Source of the DNA: Cyathus striatus | Taxonomy: Eukaryota > Basidiomycota > Agaricomycetes > Agaricales > Nidulariaceae | Assembly (NCBI GenBank): GCA_025738555.1 | Contig: JAOVFP010000015.1 | Location: 2,170,001-2,234,000 of the forward strand | Length of the DNA: 64,000 nt | Direction of reading: 5' to 3' | Part shown: positions 35,845 through 48,596 of the stretch, piece by piece | How the letters are laid out: each line of letters starts with the position of its first letter | How positions within the stretch are numbered: position 1 is the first letter of the stretch | The notes under the pieces: generated by a model | Told to the model about the DNA's origin: nothing | What the model saw: only the letters and a program-made list of their open reading frames with translations | Databases searched by the model: none | Position numbers and translations under genes: made by a program

Positions 35845-38800
35845 CTAATAGAACTCAGGTCCATATTTGGTGAGGAATCTTTGGAACAATGTATTATCCA
35901 ATGCCTTAGTTAATAAAGTTCCAAATAAATAGTGGCAAATGCCAAGTGCTCTCATGAGGTGTTCCTCAGAGGGGTTTGTGGAAAACTGTGAGAGTTTAAT
36001 CATGGTGTAAGTAATGTCAGGGCATGTGCCTAGCATTAGGTAGAGTAGAGATCCAATTACAGATTGAAATCTTGATCACAATTTGAGATCTGCAGTGCCT
36101 TGTGTAGGAGAAGGCTGATTGCCAGAAGGTAGCAGAGTTTTGTGTGCCTTAGTATTAGTCGTGCTGAAGTGCTCCAAAACCTTACTAAGATATTCTGTCT
36201 GATCAAGCAATAATCTTTTGCAATCTCAATGTATACAAATTCCAAGGAATTCTTTGGCTTCATGTAAGTCACAGCATTCCCATTGTTGCATAAATTCTGA
36301 CTTCTTTTTTAGAACTAGTGTCAGATCAGGTCCAAGGAATAAGGCATCATCCACATAGACAATAGCATGTACAACTTTGCCATGTCTGTCCTTGTAGATG
36401 AATACTTCAGCATCTGAAAGGACATGAGTAAAACCTAGAGTCTTCATGGACTTAGTGAGCTCTTTCCACCATGTGAGTGATGCTTGCTTCAAACTATAAA
36501 GAGCACATGTAAGGCACCAAATCTTATGCTCTTGTCCATGGACTTTGAAGCCCTTGGGTTGTTCCATATAGATCTTCTCATCTAGAGATCCATAGAGGAA
36601 GGTGGTCTTTACATTAAGACCTTGCAAGCACCGGCATAATATGAACAGTTTCATATCTGACTACAGATGAGAAAATTTCATCACAGTCAATGCCTTCTCT
36701 CTGTGGGAAACCTTTGGCAACAAGGCATGAGTATTTTCTACTATCTGATTTAGTAGAAAAGACCCAGCTATTTTTTATGGCCTTTTGGCCAGGTGGGAGA
36801 TCAACTAGCTCATAGATGTTGCACTTGCAAAGAGCCTCTAATTCTTTATAGCAAGTGTTGAGCCACTCCTTTTGCTGCTGTTTAGGCAACTTAAAGATGT
36901 CCCTAAATTGGACAGGAAGGCTTATCACATCTGGGGAAAGTATCCTTCAGAAATTGGACAGTTCCAGCATTAAAGAGAGTGTTGGTTGAGTGCATGAACT
37001 GATGTCCTTTAACTCCATCTGGTACACCCAGATAGGTCATAAGTTCAGAATGAGGCACTAGTTTATTGGCACATTTTTCCTTGGGAAGGTAAACATATGC
37101 ACCACAACCAAATACTTGTAAATGTGAAATATCAGGTTTTTTGTTCTGCAGAATCTCATATGAAGACTTTCAATGATGACAGGAAAGTGGTGTGTGATTA
37201 TAAATATGGACAGCATGTATTATAGCAAATTCCCATCAGGATTGAGGAAGACATGCATCAAAGTGCATGGCTTGTACTTTTTCATGATAGTGCAATTAAA
37301 TCACTCAGTATGGCCATTCTGCTAATGAACATATGACAAGCTCATCAAATCTCTATGCCTTGATCTCAGAGATAGTCATTAAATTCCTCTGACTTATACT
37401 CTCCCCCTGCATTGGACTGCTATTGCTTTATTTTGGCATTGTATTGTGTATCAATCATGGCAGTAAATCACTTTAAAGCTACAAGAGAGTCCAATTTATG
37501 GCATAACAAAATTGTTCAACCATGGGAAGTGTAATCATCAAAGAATGACATCATGTACTTATATCTATGGTAAGACAGTACAGGAAACTCTTTGAGGTTG
37601 GAATGAATCTTTTCAAAAGGGTGAGAAGCTTGAGATTCAGATCACTAATAAGATTTAGAAGGTATTTTGCCTTCTGCACATCCTTGGCATGGACACTGCA
37701 GGCATTGGCTTATATTATGTCAGAATAAAGAGTGAATATATGTAGATAAAATGTCAAATGTGTTCAGTCTGTAACTTAAGAATTTAGGAGGAATTTATTT
37801 GTAAAGTTTTCCTTGATGTTTTCAACATGTAGTCTAAGATAAAACAAAGAAAATATCTAGAATATATTAAATCTGTTTTCTTAGAATAAATGAATAGCAT
37901 ATTGAGATTTTATTAGAAATATATCCTTGTCTTAGAGTGAGAAATAATTGCAAACATAAAAGAGATAAGATCTCAGATCAAATTTTGGATAAGGACAACA
38001 TGTCATCAACAAATACATATGGTGCACATATGTCATGTGATCACAATATACACCAGGATAATATTGTGATCATTGGTAGTACATCAAGGGGTACAGGTGC
38101 ATATACATATATACTATTAAAGAAAGATATGTCACTTTTGACATGTACATTACAATTGCATTATATACCTGTTTCTTGAAGTTGCTTTTGACTTATGGTG
38201 CATTTTAAAATTCCTATATGTAGTAATAGCATAGATCTATATGTGCCTACACCCCTTGATACACCCTTACCAATGATCACAATATTATCCTGGTATATAT
38301 TGTAATCATATGACATATTGTCCTTATCCAAAATTTGATCTGAGATCTTATCTCTTTTATGTTTGCAATTATTTCTCACTCTAAGACAAGGATATATTTC
38401 TAATAAAATCTCAATATGCTATTTGTTTATTCTAAGAGAACAGATTTAATATATTCTAGATATTCTCTTTGTTTTATCTTAGACTAAATGTTGAAAACAT
38501 TGAGGAAAACTTTACAAATAAATTCCTCATGAATTCTTAAATTACAGACTGAATACATTTGACATTTTATCTACATATATTCACTCTTTATTCTGACATT
38601 ATATAAGCCAATGCCCACAGTGGGAGAGACTTGCTTTGGTATGGGAATCTCTGAAGAGATACCATCCACATTGTCCCTGACACAATGCATTACATCTTTA
38701 GATGGATGTCCCAGATGTTTATGCTATTAATTATAGTCTGCATTTAATGCAGACTTCACATGTTTGGTGTTAGTCTTCAATATTTCAGAAGTCAACCAGA

Positions 38801-39300
38801 ACATGTGATCATGGTGCAGTTTGCAAGAAAAATGAAGTTCATCATTCTTCTGTGTGTAAAAACCCAGCATGTTGGATGATCCACACACTACATAATTTTT
38901 ATAAAGGATCTGTCCCATAGAGAGAAGTCAAGTTTAGCCCAGTTTTTTGAAGTGAAGAACTGGCATAATAGCAATGTATGCTCTTTAACAGAGCTATCAG
39001 CTGCTTTGACTTTGTGCTTAATATGTACTTTGCCAACTGCAGTAATTTTCTCAATTCCACTGCCAGTTATGACTGTGCCATATTCTTCAGTTCTATATTT
39101 GGAGAAATTGTTCAAATCACCAGTCATGTGCATTGAAGCACCTGAATCTATGATCCAGTCAACTACTTCAGTTGCTTTTCCTTTTCCCTTACACTTATTG
39201 CAAAAAGCAGCATGTGAATCACATTTATTCTGTAGACTATGTAAATCTACAAATGAAGTCTGTAAGCAAAATTTTGTCATCTACAGCAGCCATTAACATA
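35845..39300 (-). pseudogene. Ty1/copia pol: protease, integrase, RT, RNase H remnants
   Basis: From 39280 leftwards: protease (WIIDSGASMHMTGDLNNFSK near 39165); the integrase zinc region (LGHPSKDVMHCVRDNVDG, then CPCQGCAEGKIPSKS, split by the element at 37701-38615); the integrase core start (FEKIHSNLKEFPVL...MMSFFDDYT near 37550); and the core/C-terminal region (VFGCGAYVYLPKEKCANKLV near 37110). Then RT: GQKAIKNSWVFSTKSDSRKY, FLYGSLDEKIYMEQPKGF and IVYVDDALFLGPDLTL with the catalytic YVDD. Last is the RT-RNase H connection (PDITYTMIKLSQFSTNPSEE). Stops and frameshifts are frequent. The element integrates new copies via an RNA intermediate in functional relatives; this copy is dead. Confidence 0.85.
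37701..38615. mobile_element. Palindromic foldback element in copia integrase (915 bp)
   Basis: The left arm from GGCATTGGCTTATATTATG (37701) pairs with the right arm ending CATTATATAAGCCAATGCC (38615). Arms of about 400 bp are about 90 percent inverted copies: both strands encode the same start MRNNCKHKRDKISDQILDK, which is a consequence of the palindrome, not evidence of a protein. The centre lies near 38100-38180. It interrupts the integrase zinc-binding region. No clear target duplication. Confidence 0.8.
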
Positions 39301-40082
39301 TATGAATTTAATTGAAGAGGGCACTGTGATAAATGAGTCAGCTTGTTACACTTTTCTCTTCTCAATCCTGCCAGACCCCTTTCTTTTCATGTGACTACTT
39401 ATTTATAGATTGTCTTACTCATCTGTCCCTATTTATAGTACTGATATATGTTCCATCTTCATCATCCATTACCCCTAACCCATTACACCTTGCTGATACC
39501 CACCACCCTGGTTTGTCATACTACTGGCACAGACTTTGCTTACTGATACATTTCATTTATTTATGTACATATTTCACCTTTTCTTAGACCTCTGCTGAGT
39601 CATGGCAAGTCATGGACTTTATTTATAGTAGCATACCTTTCTGCAAACAGACCATGCTTCTTTTGTATAAATAGCTCATGTATTCTGATCAAGCTTCTTC
39701 AGCTTGATCTTAGTTTAGCTATCATCCAATATAGCTGGCTACTCCTCTCTATTGCCTCTGACCTAGAATACTGCTACTTCTATTCACTTCTCAAGTGTCA
39801 CTGTGAGAATGCTGCCAAGTCCATTAGTGTGTACAAAACATACAACTGTTTAGACTTTGACTTCATCATATGACTTACAAGTGTAGTGACAAGTCACATG
39901 ATTATAATATCACTAGACCAGACATCACATTATTAGGATATCATGAGACCAGCTCACATTGTAACACAGCTCACATTTCAAATGTGAAGAGAAAGGAACT
40001 TGCCTTTCATCATATTCACCAATTTTGATGTTGGATCTGGGAGAGGCAGCATCATTCTCATCTGTGTCAGAACCCCAGTTGG
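39301..40082. other. Inserted sequence, no gene recognised
   Basis: Start of the large insertion between copia gag and protease. It is AT-rich with one 84-codon frame (39333-39587) that has no motif I recognise. Confidence 0.35.
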
Positions 40083-41640
40083 TGTCAGTTTAAGATAATG
40101 ATTATCTAAGGTGGTCAGCAGAAATTGACTTTGTTCATGCTTTGCACCTGAGTGTTAGGGGATATTATTTGTAGATATTCTCCTTAACTCAAGAGATTTG
40201 GTAATGATTCCAATTATATATATAAGTGTAGAGGTGAGTTGGTAAGTTTAGAAGAGCAGGCAAATAGCAAGCACAACAGCTAGGATTGTGGCAAGAGCTT
40301 TCAGGTGAAGGGTGAGCTGAAGATATAGATCACTATTATGCTGGAGGTTGAAGTGGAGTTGGGGTCCTTGACAGTTTCTGCTCCTTACTTCATGGCTGGG
40401 GTGCATATATAGTTTATGAAGATATAGTGTCTCACTATCTGAGTGGACACAAATACAATACTGCTATTACTTTATGAAGATATGGTGCCCCACTATCTGA
40501 GTGGACACAAATATGATGCTGCTACTGTTACTTTACAAAGATACAGTGCCTCACTATCTGAGTGGACACAAATATGATGCTGTTGCTGTTACTTTATAAA
40601 GATATGGTGCCTTACTATCTAGGTAGACACAAATAATACAAATTAATTTCACACTTTACTATTGACACTTTATATGTGACTCAGACAATATGTGTACTGA
40701 GTAGAGTGGAAGTATATAGATTATATTTAGTGGGTTAGGGTTGTGTGCTACAACTGAAAAGGGATACAAACAAATGTAAACTAGGTATAAGTTGTTAATT
40801 CTACAGGCCAAATCCTCCTCCTTATATGCCTTTTACCCTCCTGCTGGACTAATCATATTCCACACCTACTTTCCTATTGTTCTCCAACTAGGGAAAGCAT
40901 GAGTCATCCTTTTACTCCATTGTTCTCCAAATAGGGAAGTATGAGTCATCCTTTTCTCTATTGTTCTCTAATTTAGAATGCATTGTCATTTAAGATTAAG
41001 ATAATCTAAGGTGCTAACAGGAATCAACTTTGTTTGTGTTACAACACCTGAGTGTCAGGAAATATTTAGCGAGGATATTCTTGGGAATTTGGTGGATGGT
41101 CTTGTACAGCAAGAGCTGTATGATTTGTATGAAACTGAGTGTGAAGGATATTGTACAGCAAAGGCTGTATACAATGTCAAGTATAATGAAAGGGGTATAG
41201 TACACACTATAGACCTAATGCTATTTATAATGTGTATGTTGTATAGATCAATGTTCAACTTGCTTAGAACTTGACCTATGATCTGCTTCTTATTCTGTTA
41301 CTGTTACTCTGACTGTGACTGTGACTTCTGACTAATACTGTGACTGTTACTGATCTGTTTACTGTTGCTGATACTGATACTATTTCTGACTGGACTGGCT
41401 GTGCTAATAAAACTGTACTACTAACTGATGACTAATGACAAATGGGTGAGACTACTGGGGGTGGGTAGCTATCTATCTACTGCCAAACTGCCCTCCTTAT
41501 ATACCTTTTCCTAACCTGCTTAGTAATTCAATTCCCACTCTACCAATCTACATTGTTCTCCAAAACGAGTAATGTGCAAGTGTAGATTTTAGATCTGAGG
41601 CTGTACAGGACAATGGTATTTGAGGGTTAGTCAGCAGAGA
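40083..41640. repeat. Two diverged direct repeats, possibly LTRs
   Basis: TGTCAGTTTAAGATAATGAT at 40083 and TGTCATTTAAGATTAAGATA at 40984 start similar sequences (shared AATCTAAGGTG-like and CACCTGAGTGT blocks, and a later TCCTCCTTATATGCC / CCCTCCTTATATACC block). They may be two related LTR copies. Neither an internal coding domain nor target duplications could be defined. Confidence 0.4.
40413..40640. repeat. Minisatellite, about 60-bp unit, four copies
   Basis: Unit contains GATATGGTGCC(C)CACTATCTG then AGTGGACACAAAT; copies start near 40415, 40473, 40534 and 40595. Confidence 0.8.
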
Positions 41641-41789
41641 ACAATAGCATATGTTAGAACAATGTGTAATGAATTACATTGTTCTAAATAAAGAGCTACA
41701 TTGTTCTGGGCAAGAACAATAGGAATCCATTTTTATAACAATGGAGTAGAGAACAATAGATACCTTTCCACCATTGTGTGAACAATGGT

Positions 41790-42050
41790 GGTGAAAACAA
41801 TGGAGTCATATATAAATAGTTTCACATTGTCTTCAGATAATGGATGAATAGTACAATGTAGTTCATTTGTGATGAACAATAGGAGTGAAAACAATGGAGT
41901 TGTATATAAATAGTTTTCTCATTGTCTTCAAGCAATAGGTGAATAGTACAATGCAGTTCATTTATTATGAACAATAGGATTGAAAACAATGGAGTTGTAT
42001 ATAAATAGTCTCTCATTGTCTTCATACAATGGATGAATAACACAATGAAA
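41790..42050. repeat. Minisatellite, about 94-bp unit, three copies
   Basis: ATTGTCTTCA recurs at about 41826, 41921 and 42015, with GTATATAAATAGT and AAAACAATGGAGT in each unit. The surrounding 41560-42450 is enriched in ATTGTTCT / AGAACAAT words. Confidence 0.8.
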
Positions 42051-43505
42051 GAGTGTCATACTATCCTTTGTTAGTGCATTGTTTGTGCAAGCGATTAATT
42101 ATTGATATGTGTATGATGTTTAATGGTGATTTAAAGTTATTTGTTCATGTAAGGTATTGGTTTGTTCATGTATAGTATTGGGTATACTTGATTAGTAGTG
42201 TATTGTATCATGTGATGGTGTGAAGTATTCAGTCATGTGACATGACTGTGCAATTTCTTTAATTGTGGTATACAGTGCATTTGCATGCATTATATATAAT
42301 CAAAAATCATGCCTGACAGCATGAGTCAGCATCTTAGACAATGGGTATATTTAGCACAATAGAAATGCTATTAATAGTACTTGAAAGAACAATGGCTTTA
42401 TTTAGCACAATGGGTATTCTATTAATAGCTCTTGAGAACAATGGTGCTCTTTCTTATTTTGTACAGAGTATAATTATTTGTACATATTAGTTTTTATGTA
42501 GTTGTTTGCACAATAGTGTTTATTCTGATTAGTGCTGGGCAAGTAGTATGACTAGGTATTTGTATATGTTTATCTTGATTAATAATGAGCTGGTATTAAG
42601 GTTATTTGTTTGTGTATATTTGTTCTGAATAGTGATGAACTATTAGTATTTATGTATTATATGGCTTTATTTGTTAGTGTATTAATTAGTTACTTGTATA
42701 TGACTTATCCTGATTAATAGTGGAATAGTAGTGAGTATTAGGTATTGTTTGTTAAGGTGTTATTAGGTTTTCCAAGTGCTTGCTTTTCTATCTTTGAGTG
42801 ATTTAGCTGTATTCATGTCATTATGTGAAATCAACTTTCACCTGTGACATCAGGTGGGGCATTTGCATCCATTGGTTCATCCTCATCAGAATGGACATCA
42901 CAAATACACTTGGCAGGGGGCAACAAGCTACCAAGAGTAACTTTGGAGGTGGAAGGGCTGTCTTGGGAAGCTCAAAGTGATCACAGAAGGATTGGGCTTT
43001 CTGATAGGCAGGGTAGACATCTCTGGCCTTATTTTCACCTTGGTAGGCCTGAGCAGGAGTCCTGTGGACTTGCTTAAAGACAGTAGAACAGGGATCAGAG
43101 ATACTCCAGAAGTATGGGAGAAGGCCCAACTTCTGGAGCAAGAGCAACAGAGGTGACATGAGAGTGGCCATGGTCATGGGAGTGAGAGTGGGGGTTCCCA
43201 TTACTATTGCATTGGTTCTTACCACCATGAGTGTTGTGGAGGGAGTAGTTGGTATACTGGTATAACTCAGTACTATACTTATAAATTGAATTGCTTCATT
43301 TCTTTTATATTTCATCCCTAATTACCTACTTATATGTACTCTAACTTCATATCTACTTATTTCTATCTTCTTACTTTTGTTCTATGAAGTGCTGTGCAAA
43401 CAGTGCATTTGGAATATTGTGTTTTTGTTCCATAGTGCAGACTTAGAGATGTAGCATGGCTTATCCAAACATTGGGAAGCTGATGCCAAACAACATGTGA
43501 CACAT
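42051..43505. other. Unassigned; one 164-codon minus-strand frame of unknown nature
   Basis: Mostly AT-rich. At 42821-43315 (minus) there is an open frame with a Met/Leu/Thr/Pro-rich stretch (TPMTMATLMSPLLLLLQKLG) then EDN-like ENKARDVYPAYQKAQSF. I recognise no domain. The frame lies in a richer-GC island than its surroundings, so it may be a fragment of a retroelement gene, but I cannot support a function. Confidence 0.25.
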
Positions 43506-43513
43506 GTATGCAC

Positions 43514-44829
43514 TAGGGCTGCCAACTATAACCATACAGAACAGCTATGGGACAGTTATGGCATCCCAAAACACTGTACCATCTGGGGTAGAAGAGAGAC
43601 TCTGTATGGGATGGGTACAGGATGGTTTGTACCTGTCGGTACCCATTCCATATAGCTGTTTATGGCTGTCAGTATGGGTTGATAGAGCATTTCTAAAAAT
43701 AGTTAAAATTGTCCATTGTGGCATGTTCACAATGTCTAAATCTCTGCTACATTTGCTTTTCATCAGTGTTCATGCTAGTTCCCCTGTTCAGTTAATTACA
43801 CAATTAGTTCAAAGTATGATGCTGCCAACCAACTGCCAACAACCACAAGTAAATCCATTTGTGAGGAGAAGTTATGAATTGGTAATGAATGAGAATGGAA
43901 TCTGCTTATTCTGACCATTGGCCTGAGGTGTACTAAGTCCTCAGCCTGAGCTTCATGTTTGGGGCTCAGGATTATCATCTGTATTCAACTACTCATATCG
44001 TTATTAAGTTATTTCAACTTACATAGCTTGCAACATAGTATTCTGATTGGTGTAGCCATTTGTCTTGGGCACACATAAGTTTATTGTGTTGGACCACAGT
44101 CTTGCACCATAACATTTTGCCCATTTGTCATCTCTCAACAACTAAGTGTTGACTACTCTCTGCTAGTCTCAGCTGTTATATCCACTTCAATCATCAGCTA
44201 TATGCCAATGGGACTTAACGAAGCTGACTGAACTTAATACTTATCAATTGTGCCAGGTAACATTTCTTGTTATCATTTTATATTCACACACTGATAACAT
44301 CTGTAGAGTAATCATATTGTCACTGCTTAACAGCTTAGTGTTCTCTCACACCAACTGTTCAAGTTTCACTATCATGTTGAAGGCACTAAATACTGGTAAT
44401 CTTAGTGTATTTAATTGGTATATCATGGTTGATTTGGTAATGATTTTTGCAAAGTTTTGTATCATCAATTTACCTTCCTCAAACTTGTTCCTGTTATGTT
44501 ACTCAGGTCACTACTGAAGCAAGTAGCTTGCCATATGATTGTTTTAATGATAGTGTATGTACATTTTAAATGAATATTGCTGTAATAAATTCTATTAACA
44601 ATGAAGACATTACTGATAGATTTAATTTAGCTAAAACCCAAAGAAAATGATCAACATTTTTTTCAGCTGAATTAATCTACTTGTAAACCATTTACGGCTG
44701 TATTTTACCCTGTACTGTACTGTCGAGGGCATAATAAATCCTCTTACAGGACAGTTACAGCTGAAATCCGTACTGTAAACAGTTTTCCAAATGTGGCCAT
44801 AACCCGTTATAGTACAGTTGGCAGCCCTA
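43514..44829. mobile_element. Non-autonomous hAT element (1.3 kb)
   Basis: Ends TAGGGCTGCCAACTATA and ACTGTACTA-type subterminal repeats, right tip GTTGGCAGCCCTA, flanked by a perfect 8-bp duplication GTATGCAC (43506-43513 and 44830-44837). It shares the TAGGGCTG tip class with 26301-27859. The interior open frames show no transposase motif. Confidence 0.9.
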
Positions 44830-45036
44830 GTATGCACTGTCATGTCTTGCCTATGCTACAACATGTTCTGCTTACTGCTTTCTGTATTACCCCTCTGCTT
44901 TTACTATTCTTTGTGTTTTCTAGGCTTCCATATTAGACAATGTCATGGGTAACCCATGGGTGTCTGGAGCTCGACCCATACCTGTACCCACACCAACCCA
45001 TACCCATTCCCATGGGTATCACAACCCACAGGTTTT

Positions 45037-46210
45037 GAGCTCTTTACACTTAGCCATGTGTTCTGTACGGATCCACGCAGAATCTATATGGAATCCATGC
45101 AGAATCTGCACAGATTTTTTTCATTTTGGCAGAGGTTTTTTTGGGTCTGTGCAGATTCTGCACAGATTCCAAAAATTCTGTACAGATTATGCAGAATTCC
45201 TTGGAATTCTGCATTACAGATCTGAAAATTCTGTACAGATTCTGTACAGAATCTTATTATACTTATTTCCTTGTGTGTGACACTATGCATTAAGCATGAC
45301 ACTCTGTATTAAGTATGACACTATGCATTGAGTGTGATACTATACATTAAGCACAACACTATCTATTGATCATGATACTATGCATTAAGCATGACACTAT
45401 ACATTAAGTGTGACTCTATGCATTAAGTGTGACACTATACATTAAATGTGACACTATATGTTAAGCATGACACTATGCATTAAACTATATGTTAAATGTG
45501 ACACTATGCACTGAGTGTAATACTAAGTATTGAGAGTGACACTATATGTTAAATGTGACACTAAGTATTAAGTGTGATACTATACATTAAGCATGACACT
45601 ATGCATTGAGTGTATCACAGATTTTCATGTAGTGTCACTGTAGAATTATATTACCTATTCAAATGTCACAATAATCATTCTATGTCACCTCCACATATGC
45701 TTTAGGATATGTTACTATACCTATTATGTATTTTACTGACAATGTGCTACAGCTGATTTTATGTACTTAAGTAGTTTACAATGTACCATAAATACTTATC
45801 CATTTGCCTTTTGCTTCCTCCCCTTGCATGCTTTGAGGCCAAATGTAACGTTGTCGTTGTCGATGTGTTGTTTATTTCAACAGTCACACTTTTCACAAAG
45901 CATTACACTTGGCACCTGTGACAAGACAGCAATGGAGACAAGATGATGGTAGGAATGAGATGAGATTATGAATTAACAGTTTTAATAGTATTCATTGTGA
46001 TTTGAAACAGGAAAATTAAGGTATTAAATAGATCTTACAGATTCTGCATAAATCCACACAGAATCCATGCAGAATATATATGGATTCTGTATAGAATAAT
46101 CACCTCTAATAATAATAATAGCCACTATATAAATTCTGTATAGTATCTATACAGGTCTGTATGGGTCTGTATGGATCTGTACAGACCTCTTGGGGGAGTG
46201 TAAATTACTG
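45037..46210 (+). mobile_element. Non-autonomous hAT-like element II (1.17 kb)
   Basis: GAGCTCTTTACACT...AGTGTAAATTACTG, opposite orientation to element I. Flanks CAGGTTTT and TGGGTTTT agree at 6 of 8 positions, a decayed duplication. It contains ACAGATTCTGCACAGATTC words (45090-45250) and about fourteen 20-24-bp units of the type ACTATGCATTAAGTGTGAC (45278-45620), more than element I. Just outside its left end (44950-45030) is an ACCCAT microsatellite. Confidence 0.82.
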
Positions 46211-46269
46211 TGGGTTTTACTAATACTTACATATTTCACAATTTGAATAAATATATAATGAATTAATTC

Positions 46270-46680
46270 ATATCACTTGAAGCAGATGTATGATAATCTT
46301 GTGTAATAGCTCATTTTGTACATAGCCATGACTGGTATTCATACACTAGCACATGCAATGTTTGAGTGAAAGCAGCTGCTTTTATTGTGCTATTTCCTAA
46401 ATATAGGAAATATGGAATGCTTATTTTGTAGTGCTTGAACCAGATGTGCAAATGTCCTGTATAATAGCTCATTGTGTATGTATACTACATGGGTATTTGT
46501 ACACAAATATTCAAGAGAGTTGAGTGAACACTACTACTTACATTGTACTATCTCCAGAATATAAGAGATACAGAATGCCTATTTCATAGCACTTGAACCG
46601 GATGTGCCAATGTTATGTATAGTAGCTCATTTTATACATAGACAACATGGGTATAAGTATGTGAAGACCACTTTTGTTGC
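46270..46680. repeat. Tandem repeat, 158-bp unit, about 2.5 copies
   Basis: CACTTGAA.C.GATGTG recurs at about 46275, 46433 and 46591, each followed by TAGCTCATT and TGTACATA-like words. Exact 158-bp spacing. Confidence 0.8.
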
Positions 46681-46689
46681 TTCAAGTTA

Positions 46690-47513
46690 CTTGTTTCATC
46701 CTCAAGACCAATGCCTCACAGGCAGCAATACAGTGACTGTGTTTTACCCTTGTCATTCAATGCTCTGATTGGTGGAAGGACAGGGACTAAGTTGAGGCAT
46801 TGGGTTGACCTTTAGTCTGTTCATCTTTCTTATTCAAATTTCTTTTTGATCATTCTTTTTTCTTTATCCCTTATCATTACTCTCATTCTTCTGCTATGTT
46901 ACACATCTAGACTTCATTTTCCTTCTTCCTCTTTCAATCCTCTGATAACCAGTGTCTGATGACAGTGCACCCCATCACCAACCACATGTCATCAAGTTTT
47001 GCAGCCTAGTCCACTGCAATGCTACTTTGAGGAGAGTAGCTAATCATCATCTCTGACATTGTGTTACATGGTATTGTCAAGAGTGAGTTGCCTATGTTGT
47101 GCATTGGTTCAAGGAGTATTGGAAGTGGTAAGCTGTCTCTTTTAAATCTGTTTATTCAAATATGGTCTCTTTTCATTACTACACCTCTATTGTTTTCCTC
47201 TTATACTTTTACCATCACTTCCACATCTTTTATTTTATTTTTGTTTGTGTACCTTACCCTTTTCTGGGCTCTGGCAATGTGAGAGTATGTGTGGTGCCAT
47301 CCCTGGGTTAGTGCAGCTACTGTATATACCTTGGGATGTGGTAGATGAAGAATTTACCTCCCTTTTGACTTAATCTGCATGTGCTTGCTGAGTCTATCTA
47401 GCTACAAAGCTAAGAGGAAGTGTCAACTGAATTAATCAATTCTATTAAGCTAAGTTCTCATTACTACATCACTTGCTAACTGCTCTGTTCTAGAGTTTTG
47501 TAGTTACACTTCA
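46690..47513. other. No gene recognised
   Basis: Right part of the insertion in copia. Pyrimidine-rich tract near 46830-46960; no recognisable coding motif. Confidence 0.35.
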
Positions 47514-48324
47514 TCAGTCAGGTGTGACACTTGTGATGCATCTACAAGTTATCTCCTCCACAGTGTTATGGCAGTTCTTCTTCTGGTTAGGTTTGTTGCC
47601 AGAATTGGAAGAATTACTAGAGGAGTTCTGATTACTGTCACCCTGTTTCTGCTGATTACCATTCCAACAAGGATTGGATTTCTTGTGCTTTACAGTGGAA
47701 GCCTTCTGTGCATGTTGAGAACTATTGATCTGGTGTGCATGCTCAGCAGAGAGTGGAAGTGATGGTGGTGACAGAGAGTTTATCTTTGGTAGTAGTAGCC
47801 AAAATAGTGGATGCAATATTATCCCATTTAGATGGGATGGCTATAAAAAGGATCATAGTGCAAATGAAGTTGTCTAGCTTAACTTCATTTGTGGAGAGGT
47901 AATTGAAGATAGTGTTAAGGATGGCAATATCAGAGGCTGGATCACTACCTGTGAGCATGAAGGACAAGGCACACTTGAAATTGGCAAAGATGGTAGCTGG
48001 AGTAAGTGTACTATAGAGCTCTTTCAAGGCAGTCCAAGTTTCATGAGCAGTATTCTTAACATACTGCTGGAGAGACTCAGAGATACAAAGATAAATAATA
48101 CTGATAGCAGCATCATCATCTGAGTTCCAGATCTCAATGGTTTTGAGATTCTCAGCACATCTCTCATCTCTAACCTTTAGTTCAATAGGTCAGTCATGAG
48201 TTCCAGTGGTGATACTCCAGAGCCTTTGGCTCTTCAAGATGCTAGTTATCTTGAGTGTCCACTGTTGGTAGTTGGGACTGTTGAAGATGGGGGCAGCAGC
48301 AATAACAGATGAGTTGGCAGACAT
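47514..48324 (-). pseudogene. Ty1/copia gag (UBN2-type)
   Basis: Starts MSANSSVIAAAPIFNSPNYQ at 48324, continuing QWTLKITSILKSQRLW, the usual beginning of copia gag. It runs through the alpha-helical core (ALKELYSTLTPATIFANFKC; FNYLSTNEVKLDNFICTMIL; IPSKWDNIASTILATT) to an Asn/Gln/Ser/Lys-rich tail (QKQGDSNQNSSSNSSNSG). A stop (after TTGTHD) and small shifts break it. The zinc knuckle expected after the tail is lost where the 8.2-kb insertion begins. Gag forms the virus-like particle in active elements. Confidence 0.85.
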
Positions 48325-48596
48325 TGTGTTCTGAGAGGGGAACAATGTCAGTAACTTGTAAAGCACATAAAATAGAGAAAAAGTGTAGTTTGTGCTCTAC
48401 TAGTTAGCAGTGGTATGCATGCAAAGCACTCATGCAGTGATCCTTAAGATCAGCAGTTCATGGTGTGACCACTGAAGATCACCTCAACATCATGCTATAC
48501 AGCAATGGAGAGAGATCACTCCAGGTTATCCCAGTCAGCAATCATGCATACAGCCAGTAGAGATGCATTACATGTGTATAACCAGGGCCCATAACC

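Noticed and set aside
37937..38379. Two similar proteins on opposite strands
   Set aside because: Explained fully by the palindromic element; no homology to a known protein.
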